64,000 bases of DNA from Steromphala cineraria (GCA_916613615.1 OU744732.1:59471227-59535226); one strand, 5' to 3'. Shown: positions 1 through 12,482, numbered from the stretch's first letter. Notes: generated from the sequence alone by a model not told the origin. Numbers and translations: made by a program.

Positions 1-250
1 GGTAATACTATGAAAGTAGAATAAAATATAATTCTTAAGCAATCTCATTATACTATGAAGCCTATCATATTATAATAAAGTTCACGGTACTGTGAACTTT
101 AAACAAGGAGAAGTACTATGATAGCCTTATTTAATGTGATAATTGAAGTACATTCAATGGAATAATGAATAACCTACATATCTCACTATACTAACAGTAA
201 TGGTCAATAAAACTATCCTAACTCACTATACTGTGAGTTAACACAATATA
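1..250. repeat. small hairpins in AT-rich left edge
   Basis: A near-perfect palindrome lies at 77-100 (AAAGTTCAC ... GTGAACTTT) and a second at 221-241 (AACTCAC ... GTGAGTT), with repeated ACTATAC/CTATGA words between them. Probably a fragment of an AT-rich fold-back element. From 251 to 828 I see no exon or recognised element. Confidence 0.4.
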
Positions 251-828
251 TAATATTTACATACAATTGATTAAATTAGCCACATCCTTAACTATATCCT
301 ATAAACTACCAACCACGAAATGAAAACAAATACAACACCAAATATATAAACAAGACCAAACAATACTAACCTTGTACTTAAATGAATAAACACATCCAGA
401 TCACCATGATCTCGATCCAAAGGAAATATCACAAATGACATATCCAGCAACTTGACCACAAAACAGCATACGAGACTGAACACGAAATATAAAAGATCTA
501 ACCCTTTAATGTTAATGCATCGCTTGGGCGAACCTAGAACAATAAAAGTTACAGGGGCTAAGCGCTTGGGGAGAGATTGCAGTGAGAAAAGCATGCAGTG
601 AAAGTTAGTAATGCTGACCTAAGATTAAATTGAAGTTAAGAGAGCTATGTTAATCGTATGATATATTTAACATAAAATAATGATTAAAATGGGTGAGTTT
701 AGTTTATCGAACGAGAATGTATTTCTCATCACTACAAAACAAACTTATATATTCAATACACGTTTATTTACAAGATATCATACAACTAAAAATACTCACT
801 CTGCTACATTAGTCAATAACATATTTAC

Positions 829-3800
829 CTAGTAACTTGGTAACAAAAGCCTTCTGAGCTTCTGAAAGTCTGTTATCGAGTATTGGCTTGAGCAAATCCT
901 CCCAACAATTGGCTGATAACGCATTCAATGATGACGATACAGAGCTGTAAATTAACACATGATTACCATAAACTATTTTTTATTTTTTTTTATGAATTTC
1001 GCCAGATCTTTAAGTGAATTCCAAACCGTTCATTTTCGTATTCCGTATCAACTGGTTTGGAAATGAAATATAATATGTATATATATGTCTAAATATTATC
1101 AGTGATTGAAGAACTACTGATTAATGATTAAGTCGTCGATAGGTGACGTGCATAAGCAGAGTACGATTTAGATTTTCAGCCTACTGATTGTGTAAAAATA
1201 TGTAAACTACGTCATCAGTTTGAATGTACGGATTAACAACATATTTTAAAGACTCAAAAGGGAAACGATGATCTACTATCACCAAATTATTCTTTAACAA
1301 ATTCTCATGTTGTTATACCAAGAATGAGAAGGAAAAATAATATTTGCTGTCAAAAAGTCTTTTTATATTATGATAACAAGTTGTCAGTCTGCTGTTCTTC
1401 TTTCGGGGATTACCTAAATGATTCAATGATACTGAATAGTCATAACCCACTAGTATAGACATAGTTTATGGCCATAAATAATATAGTGATAATAAATGAA
1501 TAATACATAATTTAAACCCAATTAGTTACAACATTGGATTTCAATCGATATCAACCCTTTTGATTGGATTTAACAAGGTCATGACGTGACAGTCATACAT
1601 TTTAATGAACACTTAAGTTGAGGTTAAACAAAATTACCGTCGCATTGTGGCGTTGCACAAAAACTTACTGCTGATTGGACAAAGCAGGGTCATGTGAACG
1701 TTACAACTATTCTAACAATGTAGAACTGGGCCTATTTCATAGAGATCGAAATAATTGATTTTCTGTTTCTTGATTTTGCTTTAGAGTCCAAATTTAATTT
1801 CTGTTTTGAAATTGAAACATCCCTTTAATTTCAAAGAAAGAATTTTTAAGAAGTGATTTATATATTGTGTTGAACCTTTGTATAACTGGCGGCATAAGCT
1901 TTCATTCAGGAATCCAGTTGAAACTAAACGATATTTTTAAGGATTAATTGCTAAGGTTTATATAATGCCTTACAAAGCACAACAATATCGTCCACACGGA
2001 TAAAACCCTTTTTGAAACTTGTAATTTAAACTGCCGTGGTGGACAGACACATTATTAAAATTAATTTAGTAATTGCATGTTATAATGTATACTAGAACTC
2101 CTTAACACTTCCAACTTCTTGGTCAGAATAAGTCCTAGACTAGAAAGAGACGCTTAACATGTTGTATATAAACTTTCACTTAATCAACAAAAAGTATAAT
2201 TACCTTAGTGATCCACTGAAGATACAGGCAACGAATAAGCCAGGCAGCCCCGGGTACGTCAAAACTTCCATTACAAAATAGGGCACTAGCTGGAATACAT
2301 GAAACCACAACCAATTCAATTTGTTTGTCATTCAGAAGCCGTGTTTGAGTGAGGGTCAGATTAACGCGATTAATGTTCTATACTACTGAAACAAATGTTA
2401 ACCAATCTACTCACTCGTTAAGACAGACCTTGACGTGAAACATTTTTAATCCATTTACATTTAGTAACTTTATTTCTTTGATTATGTCTTTACAAAATCT
2501 ACGTTCCGACCAGTTCACTGTCTTCACTTTTATAGTATACTCTCTGTTAATGTTTTCTTGTTTGGGGATTTTTACTAAATCAATTTGATCGAAAGTGACA
2601 ATGATATGGCAGTTATATTCTTGTTTTGTTTAGATAGATACCAGGGTGTGGGTAGAGCTATGCGTTGTTTTTACTCTCATTGTAGCCATTTATGTCAATA
2701 AAAATATGTTTATACTTAACTTCTCTGCATTATTTTGATAGAATCCTTTTTTAAGGATTAAAATCCCAATTTATTACTTCTGATGCACCGTATTGACAAA
2801 ATATCAATAGTTAAAGTGGCAGGTTCATATAAATCACGTAGGGGTAATAAACAGTCATTTTGGCATTTCACACTTCAAGCCTATTTATCTCAATAAACGG
2901 TGACAGATAATTCCACCAATTCTGTCTGCTTCTAGTAATAACATTCTCTGTAGAATGATGATAGCTGACGTTGGCCGCCATGATGAATTTTCTCCATATC
3001 GTGAAATTTGGTCATTTTGATGATGTATTACTTACAGTATATTTGACCTTCACACAGTGTTTGACCTACACATGCAGTTTTGCAAAGAGGTGTGATTGAA
3101 GACCTCAGTACTGCCGCGTCAGTCCTAGTTTTACATTGTATATGTCACAAAACATACCTGATTTGGGTTGTCTATGTATTTAGCTGAAATCGGGTCACAT
3201 CCTTTTTGTGCATAGTAAGCAAATAACGTCATGCCACATAAGGAGACACTTGTAGACAATACAAAGACCCCAATAATAGTGAGCAGCATTGTCCTGAAAT
3301 ATAAAGAAATTATTATTTACCATTTTAGTGCTTTTAACAAACAAATGGGGAATACCGTTAAAAGTCAATCTGACATCTTATCCCAACAAATATGGAACAA
3401 CGACAATGTTAGAATAAACAACAAGTCTATAGATAATAAGAATATGTCAAAGTCCGGTATTTAACTGATAAATGATATAATCAAAAGTGACGGTAAATTT
3501 CTAAATAACCTGGAAATAACTGGAATATACAAATGCAAGACAAATTTCCTAGAATATGCTGGCATTATCCAGGCAATTAAAACATAATATTAGAATACAA
3601 AATTAAAATAGAAAAGAAACTAGAGATGTCACTTATCCCATACTTTATTGAAAATATAGCTACTAAGAAAAAGGGATGTCGGAGCTTTTATAATATATTA
3701 CAAAAGACAGAAAACACTATGACAGAATGCAGGTACAGAAAAAAGTGGGAATTAGATCTTGAATGTTCAATTAATGAAAGCAAATGGAATAACATAAATG

Positions 3801-6800
3801 AAATACCCTTCATGTCTAATCTAAATTCCAAAACAAAATGGTTTCAATATTCCATACTTCATAGAATTCTGCCGACAAATGATCTTTTGCAAAAGATTAA
3901 ATAACAAGATGTGTTTGTGAAACACGCATACCCCCGGATGCATCCTGCTCGCTGTGTCAAGGTCAAGTTCACAAGGTCAAATGTCATGGTGTCATCTGAA
4001 AGGTCTCATCACAAGGGATCCATATGTCAAGTATCAAAGACCTAGCTCTGACCAATCAAAAGTTATGACCAAGGTTAAAGTTTTTGTAGACAAACGGACA
4101 GACGGACAGGTGAAAAACAATATACCCCCGGAATCTCCGAATCGGGGGCATAAAAAGATGAATATAAATGCAGTTTTTGTGATAAAGAGAAAAAAACTAT
4201 AACTCATCTATTTTTCGATTGTCCAATTGTTAAAAACTTATGGAACAAAGTTAAGGAATGGATAGAGACGTACACTGATGCGAACATAAAGTTTTCCAAA
4301 CGAAACATTTGTCTTGGATACCCCGAATACAAAACAGGGTAATGAACATGATAATTACAGATGTGAAATACACCATTTTCAAAGCAAAACAATTTATACA
4401 TTTAACATGATCAGAAGAATATATATAACATTGACAAATACAACTGTTATTCGAATTGCAACTACTCAAAATGAAATTTTGGTCATCCTGTCATTTACTA
4501 TTCAAATCACTCCTTCTTTATATGCCTGTGTTACCATTGTAATTGGAAACTTGATATAACCTGTGCATACTTGCATGTATGCAAAATTCGCCTCAATGTT
4601 GCTATGTAAAATGTCACTTTCTTTGTAGTTTGAACCTAAATGTACATGTACCTCAAAAAGAAATAAAATATAAAAAAATGTAACAAATATTTTTAGTGCT
4701 TAGAAATTTAATTCTTATGCTTAAACAATTTATAGATTTTAGATAACTATGACATTACAAGTAATGACATTTCATGTTTCAGTTAGATATATTTATTTAC
4801 ATTTTGTATATGCAATCGTTATTCAACCATAGCCATAGCCTTTGCCATAGCCATTGAGGTGAAGGGGATCAATAATTACAAAACCAAAGTCTTGAAATAG
4901 TAATAACTCTCTAAATTTAGTCGTTTTGATGTACAAGATCTCAATTAGAAAAGCTAACGCCGAATTTTTCTTGAATCAAATATCATAAAACAAGGTAATA
5001 TGCGTATTTATATACCTTTAGTGACATCACTCAATTGTTCTTAAAGGTCATTATATATTGGACAAATCCCGCGGGCAAACATCCTTTATTATTGGTAATG
5101 CCCGTGGACTATGTGTTATCCATAACGTACTTTTTAGAAATTTAATGCTTTATGAAACTATGTTAACATTAATTTTCTACCTACGTTTTAGCTTTCCTGA
5201 GCGATGGCAATGAACAATATCTCTGTACACTTGCTTGGCTGACACCATAAAGCGAAGTCGAAAATATCATTCCACCAACCACAATTGACCAAAAGGTATA
5301 ACGGACAAAGGGATCGGGATTGAAACTGAAATGAAGACACAGATTATGGTAATGAATGTGGATGCAACACCAATTAATGATTATTGTTACTCAAACTGAA
5401 ATGACCAATTTGAGTAAAACCACAATAAATGCTCTAAACAATTCTACTATTTCCAATATATTATTGGTCATCTGCCATCATTGCAATCTAAATATTCACT
5501 AATATGTATCTTGAGACATTTGTAAAAAAACTTTTCTATTTTTTATTTATCTTCTTACTTTATGATTAGCTAACGTGAAAATGTATATGATAAAGTCATG
5601 TCATTAAATATGAAAACTGACGGGGCATGCATAAGGATATCTTGGGTACTTTTGGGTATCTTTGGATACCTACTCAAAGAACTCGATTCTTTCCCATTCA
5701 TCGTTTAGTCTCCAGACCTCGCCAAATCCTCCAACAGAGATAGTTCCCTTAAATGATTGCAAATTATGGAACAATAAAACAAAGAAAGAAATACAAAGAA
5801 CCTATTTACTTGTTATATAAAAATCGAAAGAACTTGTAAGCTTCTCAACAATTCTTTGTCAATGACTTACGAATAAATGTAAATGCAATGTGTATCTTAG
5901 GAAATATACGTGAACTCATTACTAAACTGTACATACCGTACAGCACACAAATGCCGACAAGGGATCAAAAACACCATTCAATAAAAGTGTTTGATTCGGG
6001 ATAAAGAAAACAACGATCATCATTGGCGACGCAGGTGATATATAAACGATTTTTTTACAGAACCTTTTTCTGATGTAAAGACAACTTCTATTTTTTAACA
6101 CTTGAAACAATGAAAAGTTTCATTAACAAGTGCACCCTTATGCATCGGTTTATCAATAAACAGCCTTTTATGATACGTATTTCTAAATCCATGAAACTTT
6201 ACATATAGCTTCTACTTATGTTGTACGTGACAAATAAAATATTCATTTACATGTTTATGTATCTTTGTCTTAAAATTCAACTTTGAGCACACCATACAAA
6301 CAAAAATGCCCCTTTATTCGCTGCTATTTGATGGATTCAAGATGGTCTATTTAAGTTAATGGGCTTCCTATAAACATTTTATGAGCGCCTCCTTCAATTT
6401 GATTTTGATTTGGTTTTGTTATGCCATGTTCATTTCATAACATAGTTTAGTTATTGTCTTTGGGGAATTTTATGTCATAGCGTTTTAAGTATATTTTTGT
6501 CAAAATTCGGCTTTGAGTTTACGTTTGATGATTTATATCATTTATGCGTATTCCAAACTTGGCAAAGGAAGTCGACCTTGAGAACAATATATATGAAAAC
6601 TCGTAAACGACAACATATGTTCGTTCCAAAGAAATAATCAGAAATAAACACTTAAGTAATTATAGCAACAATCTTATTTCTGTAATATTTTTTAAAGAAC
6701 ATGAACAGATGCAACATACAGAAATAGATGATAAGACTTTATATCGCGTAACTACGGCCTACTCGAAAGGAAACGAGTTGCATTTTAAAGTTCAGGTTGG

Positions 6801-9800
6801 AATGTTGTCTTAGCTACGGAAATAAAGATCAATTCAAATTGCTTTCAATACGAGATGAACGTGTTCAATGAAATATTTGATTTACCTGAATTAGAACTGC
6901 AAGTGTTCCCGCAAGAAGAACAAACGCTTGGAAAACATCAGTCCATACAACAGCTTGAAAACCACCCTGAAATAACAAGTGCATATGTCCGATCTATTTG
7001 AAGGAAAAGGTAACCGATAAATAAAACGGTGTAATAATGAACTTAAACAGTAGGATCACAGTTTCCAAGATGCTTAAATGTCCCCCGCCACAATTCGGAA
7101 CGGGGCACAATGTAGGTAGCGGATGTCTGTCCGTATGTCCGCACATCCATACACGTGTAAGTGCGTCTGGATTCTTGTCAACGCGATATCTCATTAACAG
7201 ATGCACACAAAGACCCCGTAAGAGCAAATGTCTCCCCACAGAGGCAAATCCAGTCATCGTGATGAAATGTTGATCGAGCTTCTGTTTTTATTAGCCGACT
7301 TTGTGGGGTGGAATTGGAGATGCCTGATTTGAGAAAATCATAGTTATCTGTGCGACGCTGTTCTAACGTCATCTTTTTGGCTACTTAATCATGGTAAAGG
7401 CATTGTGATATGAACCACCCTTTCCATGCGAGAAGCGTTGTCATGTGCTGTAAAATCAAATGGATTATTGTGCAATTTGTTCCCGCCAGGGACTTGATCT
7501 GCTTCTATTGGGAGAGAATCATTAAACAAGTGAACTAGAACTTAGACCGGTTTGAGCATGTCAAGCGCTTGTGCAACACATATGTCCTCATGTCAAATGT
7601 GCGAGGTTATCACTTATAACTAACAACTAAATTTGCATAAGTTTGGCTCTGTACATGATAAAACGTTTCTTTCCTTGTCATGATAATAGAATACATCTAT
7701 AAAAACTTGAGGAAAGACAGCTTACTATAAAACTTGAAAAATAAAAATAATGCATGTTTTGTATGGTATTAAGTTCTCGAAATTGCATTCCTTACCACAG
7801 CCGTATAAAACGTTGCAACGATACCAACTATGATAATGCTTGCCCATGTTGGAAATCCTGACACTGAAATGAAATATGAGCATTAATGATCATGAGCCTT
7901 TTGGGTCAAGTGCAATATTATGATACACGTAGGTAAATAATTCTAACGGACCTCAAAGATTTTGGTAAAATATATTATATACGATCTTAAGAACTAGTGC
8001 CAATTATGAAACTAAATTTTTAATTATAATAAGAATATATAGATATCTAATTAAGGAATGAATATAAATATAAAAATTAACATTTAATCCTTCCTCTTCA
8101 ACTACTACCTTCTAAATAAAATGATACGTTCTTTCTCCTTACTTGCGAATAGCTACACTCAGGGGCAAAAGAAACGATACCAACTTTCCAAAAGAGTACA
8201 GAACAAAATCCTGTTGTAAATGAAATGCGACTACGAACCCTTGTGATAGACAAATTAGTTGTGAAGAAGAACTAAGAATTTCAAACATCAAAGTATGATA
8301 TTTATAACTCTGTGACTGTTCAAATACACGAGGGGTCAGAGAACAGCTTTCTCAATGTTATTTCTGGTCATAATCTTTTAAATTGGAATACAAAGATTAT
8401 GAAATGTAAAAATCTTATAAATATAAGCTGTTATCAATATAAAAAACCCGGGTAGAAGTTAATTTTTTCACGTATTTTGCCTGCATGTATGTTGGTTTAA
8501 AATTTTAAAACGGCGTTTTTTGAAAGACCTTTATTTCAACAATATTTCAAAAACGTTAACAGATATAGCTTTGAAATTAAAAACTTAGTTCAGTTAGCTC
8601 TTGAAGAAACATATTAACCCAGATTCAGCCGTAACTATCACTCGTAGCTTGGCCTACCATGTATTTTATATGGTATCGTTTCTTTTGCCCCTGAGTGTAT
8701 ATAGGTTTCTTTAACATGTGGCTCCCGACTCGTTTATCAAGAATATGACACACGCATTCACACACATCCTATAGTTAATACTAGTGTTAAACATACCAGC
8801 TTCAAGCGCAGTAGAAGGTGCAAAAGAAGCAATCCCAGCGTAGAGAACCTGCGGAATTATCCCATTAGTGTGAAAAGGATAACCTTAGCACATAACAAAG
8901 ATGTACATGCAATGGACAAACGATATTTCGATAAATTATATCATTTTATTAATGAAATGATATTGTACTAACATTTCAAATAAATTATCCTTTAAAGGGA
9001 CAGTAGCACGTTTTTAGGGGGAATATAAGGTGATGTCAGGAAAATGAAAATAAATGGTTCCAATCTTTAGATAATGTATAAAAACTAAATGGAGCAGTAA
9101 TAAATCAAATATACAATGTAAAGTTAAGCCATGCGATTTCTTTTCTTACACAAAATGAATTAAAGGTGTTCACACAAAAATGGCTGCCAATGGATTTTAT
9201 GTGAATCCTCATACTTTGTTCTCTGACTACGGATGATTGGTTATTTATGATTGAGATTTATGATACTATCAAAGTAATACATTTAGCATTAACTTATAGT
9301 TATCAGTGAAAAATTGAAGATATAAAATTTTCAAAAAACGTGCTATTACCCCTTTAAAGAGGCAGTAGCACATTTTTTTATTTTTTTTATTTCAATATGT
9401 TCACTGATAATTGTTTGTTAATGCTAAATGTATTATTTTGATAGTGTCAAAAATCTTATATTACAAATAAATCATCCATAGTCAGAGGACAAACTATAAA
9501 GATTCACATAAAATTCATCGGCGGCCATTTTGTGTGAAGACCTTTAATTCAGTTGCTAAACTTTATATCATATATTTGAATTATTACTGCTTCATTAAGT
9601 TTAAATGCATTGTCTTTCAATTGGAACCATTGATTTTCATTTTCCTGACATCAAGTTATATTCCTCCTAAAACGTGCTACTGCCCCTTTAAGTTTGGTGC
9701 CCATTGCGTTTAAAAAATCGTATAAATTGTTTTAGATATGTATGATTAGAGATAGTTTCTTTATAATAAATGTCAAATTTCTTTAAAGCTGTCATTGGAA

Positions 9801-10954
9801 TTAATGTTTCTCATTTCTAATGTGGAATGTTCACAGAAACGATTTCCAATATGACTTATAACAGTTCACTTACTATGAAAAATTTAGATAGTGCTATCTT
9901 ACCTGTTGTATACTCATTATAAGTGTCCCTGTTATCTTAACAGCACGGGAATTAAATCGTCTTTCAAGGTACTGAAATTTGAGTTTAATATCAAAGAAAT
10001 ATAACATTTTGAAGAATTAGATTTACAACTTATGAGCAATATGTAAAACAAAAATTCCCTAGATGTTGCCTTTGCATGTAGGGTAATTTGACTATTGTTT
10101 GGACGGTAAAATCACAAGCGTGAACATACTAGGAAAAACTTTTAGTATACAATGCACAAAACTACCAACTATTTACACACAATTAGCAATGTGTTCGTGC
10201 AAGAGTATTTGTTAAAGGAGCAGTAGCACGTTTTTTGATAATTTTATATTTTAAATAGTTCATTGTTAATTGTAAGTTGATGCTAAATGTATTATTTTGA
10301 CAGTGTCAAAAGTCTTATTACAAAAGCCAATCATCCATAGTCAGAGGACAAAGTATGACGATTCACATAAAATCCATTGGCGGCCATTTTGTGTGAACAC
10401 CTTTAATTCATTTTGTTTAAGAAAAAGGAATCGCATGGCCAAACTTTACGTTATATATTTGAATTATAGCTGCTTAATTTAGTTTAAATACATTGTCTTT
10501 CAATTGGAACCATTTATTTTCATTTTCCTGACATCACTTTATATTTCATCTAAAAACGTGCTACTGCCCCTTTAAAGAGAGATGTATTCAACATGTTTTA
10601 TCCACTTACCTCAAATAAACTTGTAATATGAAGTGGATAAAGTAAAGGAACGAATAGCACTGCTGCCAGCACAATTCCCAGGCTTACTCCAAACATAGCC
10701 ATGGCTATCTCTGTTCCTCGGGTGTAAATTTCTGCTGGCTGGCCAAGAACTAAAACTGCTGAAATGAAGGAGAGAAGGATCGAGGTTGCCACGGGAAGAA
10801 CTTGCATGTTCCTGTTACCCATGAGATATTCTCCAGTAGTTTTCTGCTTTCCTCCTCGACATGCGAAGAATAATCCTATCCCCACCGATATCATCAACAT
10901 AGCTGCAAACACTATGTAGTCAGCAACTGCAAAGTTTTCAATTTCTTGTCCCAT
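829..10954 (-). CDS. SLC5-family sodium/solute symporter, copy A (5' ten exons, partial)
   Basis: A plasma-membrane Na+-coupled symporter of the SLC5 family, closest by motif to the monocarboxylate/multivitamin/iodide branch (SLC5A5/6/8/12). Exons in transcript order: 10610-10954, 9903-9971, 8797-8848, 7796-7863, 6886-6966, 5674-5747, 5185-5325, 3158-3293, 2204-2289, 829-944. All have GT-AG junctions and phases that join into one frame of 389 codons plus one base. Seen: N-terminal hydrophobic helices with [22 protein letters not shown] and [11 protein letters not shown] in exon 7, [11 protein letters not shown] in exon 9, and [11 protein letters not shown] in exon 10 (the sodium-site helix region in this family). 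The start at 10954 matches copy B and precedes the first helix. Exons corresponding to 11-16 of copy B are not found in 1-828, so the gene probably runs off the window; truncation is possible. Substrate cannot be read from sequence. Confidence 0.9.
3330..4670 (+). mobile_element. decayed non-LTR retrotransposon (3' part), opposite to host gene
   Basis: It lies in intron 7 of copy A, on the strand opposite to the gene. In pieces it encodes the C-terminal end of a LINE polyprotein: QIWNN (about 3395-3410), [15 protein letters not shown] (about 3535-3585), [15 protein letters not shown] (about 3838-3880), then [18 protein letters not shown] and VKNLW (about 4170-4245), the zinc-binding region that follows the reverse transcriptase. 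The 5' end is absent, as is usual for LINE copies. Stops and frame changes occur, and the frame is split by another repeat at 3904-4153. Non-functional. Confidence 0.75.
3904..4153 (+). repeat. AAGGTCA-rich interspersed repeat, single unit (family 4), inside the LINE
   Basis: Begins ACAAGATGTGTTTGTGAAACAC and ends TCGGGGGCAT, the same ends as the copy at 28692-29548. Contains one TCAAGGTCAAGTTCACAAGG block, a GGGATCCATATGTCAAG block and a short GGACAGAC run. Its insertion separates the two halves of the LINE zinc-binding region. Mechanism of mobility not evident from sequence. Confidence 0.75.
7064..7290. repeat. GC-richer interspersed sequence in copy A intron 4
   Basis: A locally GC-rich block (CCCCCGCCACAATTCGGAAC, then TGTCTGTCCGTATGTCCGC) in an otherwise AT-rich intron. 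The GTCTGTCCGT word resembles tails of interspersed repeats. No second copy in the window, so assignment is tentative. Confidence 0.3.
8154..8699 (+). mobile_element. family-2 MITE (CACTCAGGGGCAAA ends), intron 3 of copy A
   Basis: Terminal inverted repeats of about 25 bases: CACTCAGGGGCAAAAGAAAC at the left and its complement at the right, flanked by TA on both sides. Interior has no coding capacity. A shorter relative lies at 26709-27098, sharing CAAACATCAAAGTATGATA and GTTCAAATACACGAGG. TA target and short non-coding body fit a non-autonomous Tc1/mariner-type element; no transposase was seen. Confidence 0.85.
8992..9357 (-). mobile_element. family-1 MITE copy 1 (reverse orientation)
   Basis: About 365 bases with AGGGGCAGTAGCACG-type terminal inverted repeats and TTAA/TTTAAA edges. 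In intron 2 of copy A. Interior carries the conserved GCCAATGGATTTTATGTGAA block. No coding capacity. Confidence 0.85.
9354..9692 (+). mobile_element. family-1 MITE copy 2, back to back with copy 1
   Basis: Starts in the TTTAAA that ends copy 1 and runs in the opposite direction, ending GTGCTACTGCCCCTTTAA. The two copies together form an inverted repeat with arms of about 340-365 bases and essentially no spacer, within intron 2 of copy A. Confidence 0.85.
10212..10576 (+). mobile_element. family-1 MITE copy 3, intron 1 of copy A
   Basis: TTAAAGGAGCAGTAGCACG at the left, CGTGCTACTGCCCCTTTAAA at the right. Ends only 33 bases from the donor of exon 1. Interior TTGGCGGCCATTTTGTGTGA is intact. 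Confidence 0.85.
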
Positions 10955-11661
10955 CTTGAGCCAATGTAATGAAAGAATTGTTCAACGTCAAATGGTACTA
11001 AAGGATTTATGTTCTTGATTTTTAAACTTGTTTCCAATCCTATGATCATTATCGTTAATTAAATACATTTCATTAACTTTCCCTGAAATAATGTATCAAA
11101 AGTAGTTGAGAGAAGTTTTAAATGAAAAGGACATTCAATTACTAACTATTGTTTAATGACAAAGGCTATTCGAATAAAGCCTGTTTGTCAGAGGTGTGTA
11201 AGTGTGTTTATTAATAAATAGGTTGTTGACTGCTGATGATAATTATAATCGTTTGATGAGGGGTTATATGAAATAGATATGACAGTTGTTAGAATATCCA
11301 TTAAATTCATTTCATTCCCATTTAGACAGTATAAATTTCATCATCAATTTTACCTTCAGTATTGTAATGTATTTTCTAAATAATTTACAGTTGAATTATA
11401 GCAATTATTTAATGTGAACAAAACTAACTTCAAAGTCCTATCATCAAATAACTATAGTTTGTAGGTATATAAGCATAACCGTTTCATTTAAAATTTGCTT
11501 TTGTGTCAAAACAAAACTAGGTTTTGTTTGTGGAGCATTAATGTATACTTTAGTGTGAAATGTTGAAATTTACATTATCATCATGATGACTGTATGAATT
11601 TGTTTCATTCACCAATTGCTTGTCTTTCAAGAGAATACTGTCAACTATTTATTTATTTGGT
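10955..11661. other. upstream region of SLC5 copy A
   Basis: AT-rich, with no repeat or exon that I can support. It should hold the copy A promoter or its first intron, since copy B appears to have an upstream non-coding exon, but no convincing TATA box or donor was found. Confidence 0.5.
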
Positions 11662-12135
11662 GCTGCTCTGGTTGATTGTCTGGTTGTCAACGCATATTGT
11701 AGGTGTTGGGTTGGTGCTCTGGTAGGTTGTCTGGTTGTCAACGCATATTGTAGGTGTCGGGTTGGTGCTCTGGTTGATTGTCTGGTTGTCAACGCATATT
11801 GTAGGTGTCGGGTTGGTGCTCCTTAGGTTGGTTGTCTGGTTGTCAACGCATATTGTAGGTGTCGGGTTGGTGCTCTGGTAGGTTGTCGTGTTGTCAACGC
11901 ATATTTTGGTTGTCGGGTTGGTGCTGTTTTGGTTGGTTGTCTGGTTACCCTCGAGATCGGTGCTTACGCTCTTTTTTCTGATCTTCTGTTGTGCGTTAGT
12001 AGTTAGTTGTTCACAGATCAGCTGTTCGTCTACTCCAGACCAGTAGAGTCGGCCAGCAGCAGATGCTCTCCAGAGTAATGTGTTACGTTTAGGGGTTAAA
12101 GGACAATGAGCAAAGTACCTATGAAACAACGCCAC
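11653..12135 (-). CDS. hypothetical 160-aa frame ending in 17-residue repeats
   Basis: Open minus-strand frame whose first about 70 residues are non-repetitive and whose remainder is the minisatellite translated as NPTPTICVDNQTT-type units. No known domain recognised. It overlaps in a different frame the end of the 128-aa frame at 12096-12482. The open frame may simply follow from repeat units divisible by three. No promoter, splice site or poly(A) signal supports it. May be a lineage-specific gene, transposon interior or non-coding. Confidence 0.25.
   Translation of the reverse strand: MALFHRYFAHCPLTPKRNTLLWRASAAGRLYWSGVDEQLICEQLTTNAQQKIRKKSVSTDLEGNQTTNQNSTNPTTKICVDNTTTYQSTNPTPTICVDNQTTNLRSTNPTPTICVDNQTINQSTNPTPTICVDNQTTYQSTNPTPTICVDNQTINQSSTK
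11662..11945. repeat. 51-bp minisatellite, five units
   Basis: TCAACGCATATTGTAGGTG recurs at 11687, 11738, 11789, 11843 and a variant at 11894, spacing 51, 51, 54 and 51. All spacings are multiples of three, so the minus-strand frame stays open with a 17-residue period rich in Thr, Asn and Pro. Confidence 0.9.
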
Positions 12136-12482
12136 AATGCATCTCTTAACGTTTTCTTCACAACCCGTTTGTTCCTAAGTCGGCGGTGTTTTAATCCTTC
12201 ACTGTTAGATTTCCAAGTATAGCAGTTATCTTCCGCTGCTATTCTCAAACACTTCAAACTGTTGGCCATTACCCCAGAGATTTCTGTGTTCTTTGCCACG
12301 ACATAGAGCAAAGTGTAAACCCAGCAGGTAAACCACAGTGTCCATGGGGGCGTGTTGCTGCCGAGACAAGCTGCAATCAACAGAAGGTTTACTTCCTCCT
12401 GTGAGATAACTTGAGTCAGTCTTTTAGTCTTGCACTTGCGACTGTTCTTCTTCATCACGTTATCCAGTGTGTTGAGAATCAA
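12096..12482 (-). CDS. hypothetical 128-aa frame next to the fold-back element
   Basis: Begins with ATG at the left edge of the fold-back element (12479-12895). It has a basic N-terminus (KKNSRKCKTKR), a hydrophobic middle with several Trp residues (PPWTLWFTCWVYTLLYVV) and a basic C-terminus (KHRRLRNKRVVKK). Composition looks more protein-like than neighbouring frames, but no family is recognised. Its position suggests it may belong to the same mobile unit as the inverted repeat and the minisatellite. Confidence 0.25.
   Translation of the reverse strand: MILNTLDNVMKKNSRKCKTKRLTQVISQEEVNLLLIAACLGSNTPPWTLWFTCWVYTLLYVVAKNTEISGVMANSLKCLRIAAEDNCYTWKSNSEGLKHRRLRNKRVVKKTLRDALWRCFIGTLLIVL

Noticed and set aside
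292..594. 100-codon minus-strand hydrophobic frame at the left edge
   Set aside because: It does not match any part of the SLC5 protein and has the Phe/Leu/Val content expected of this AT-rich sequence; no splice sites join it to copy A.
3954..4202. 82-codon frame
   Set aside because: It lies within the family-4 repeat, and a similar frame appears at 29018-29218 for the same reason.
11620..11826. Plus-strand 68-codon frame
   Set aside because: It is the minisatellite read in the other direction; openness comes from the repeat period.
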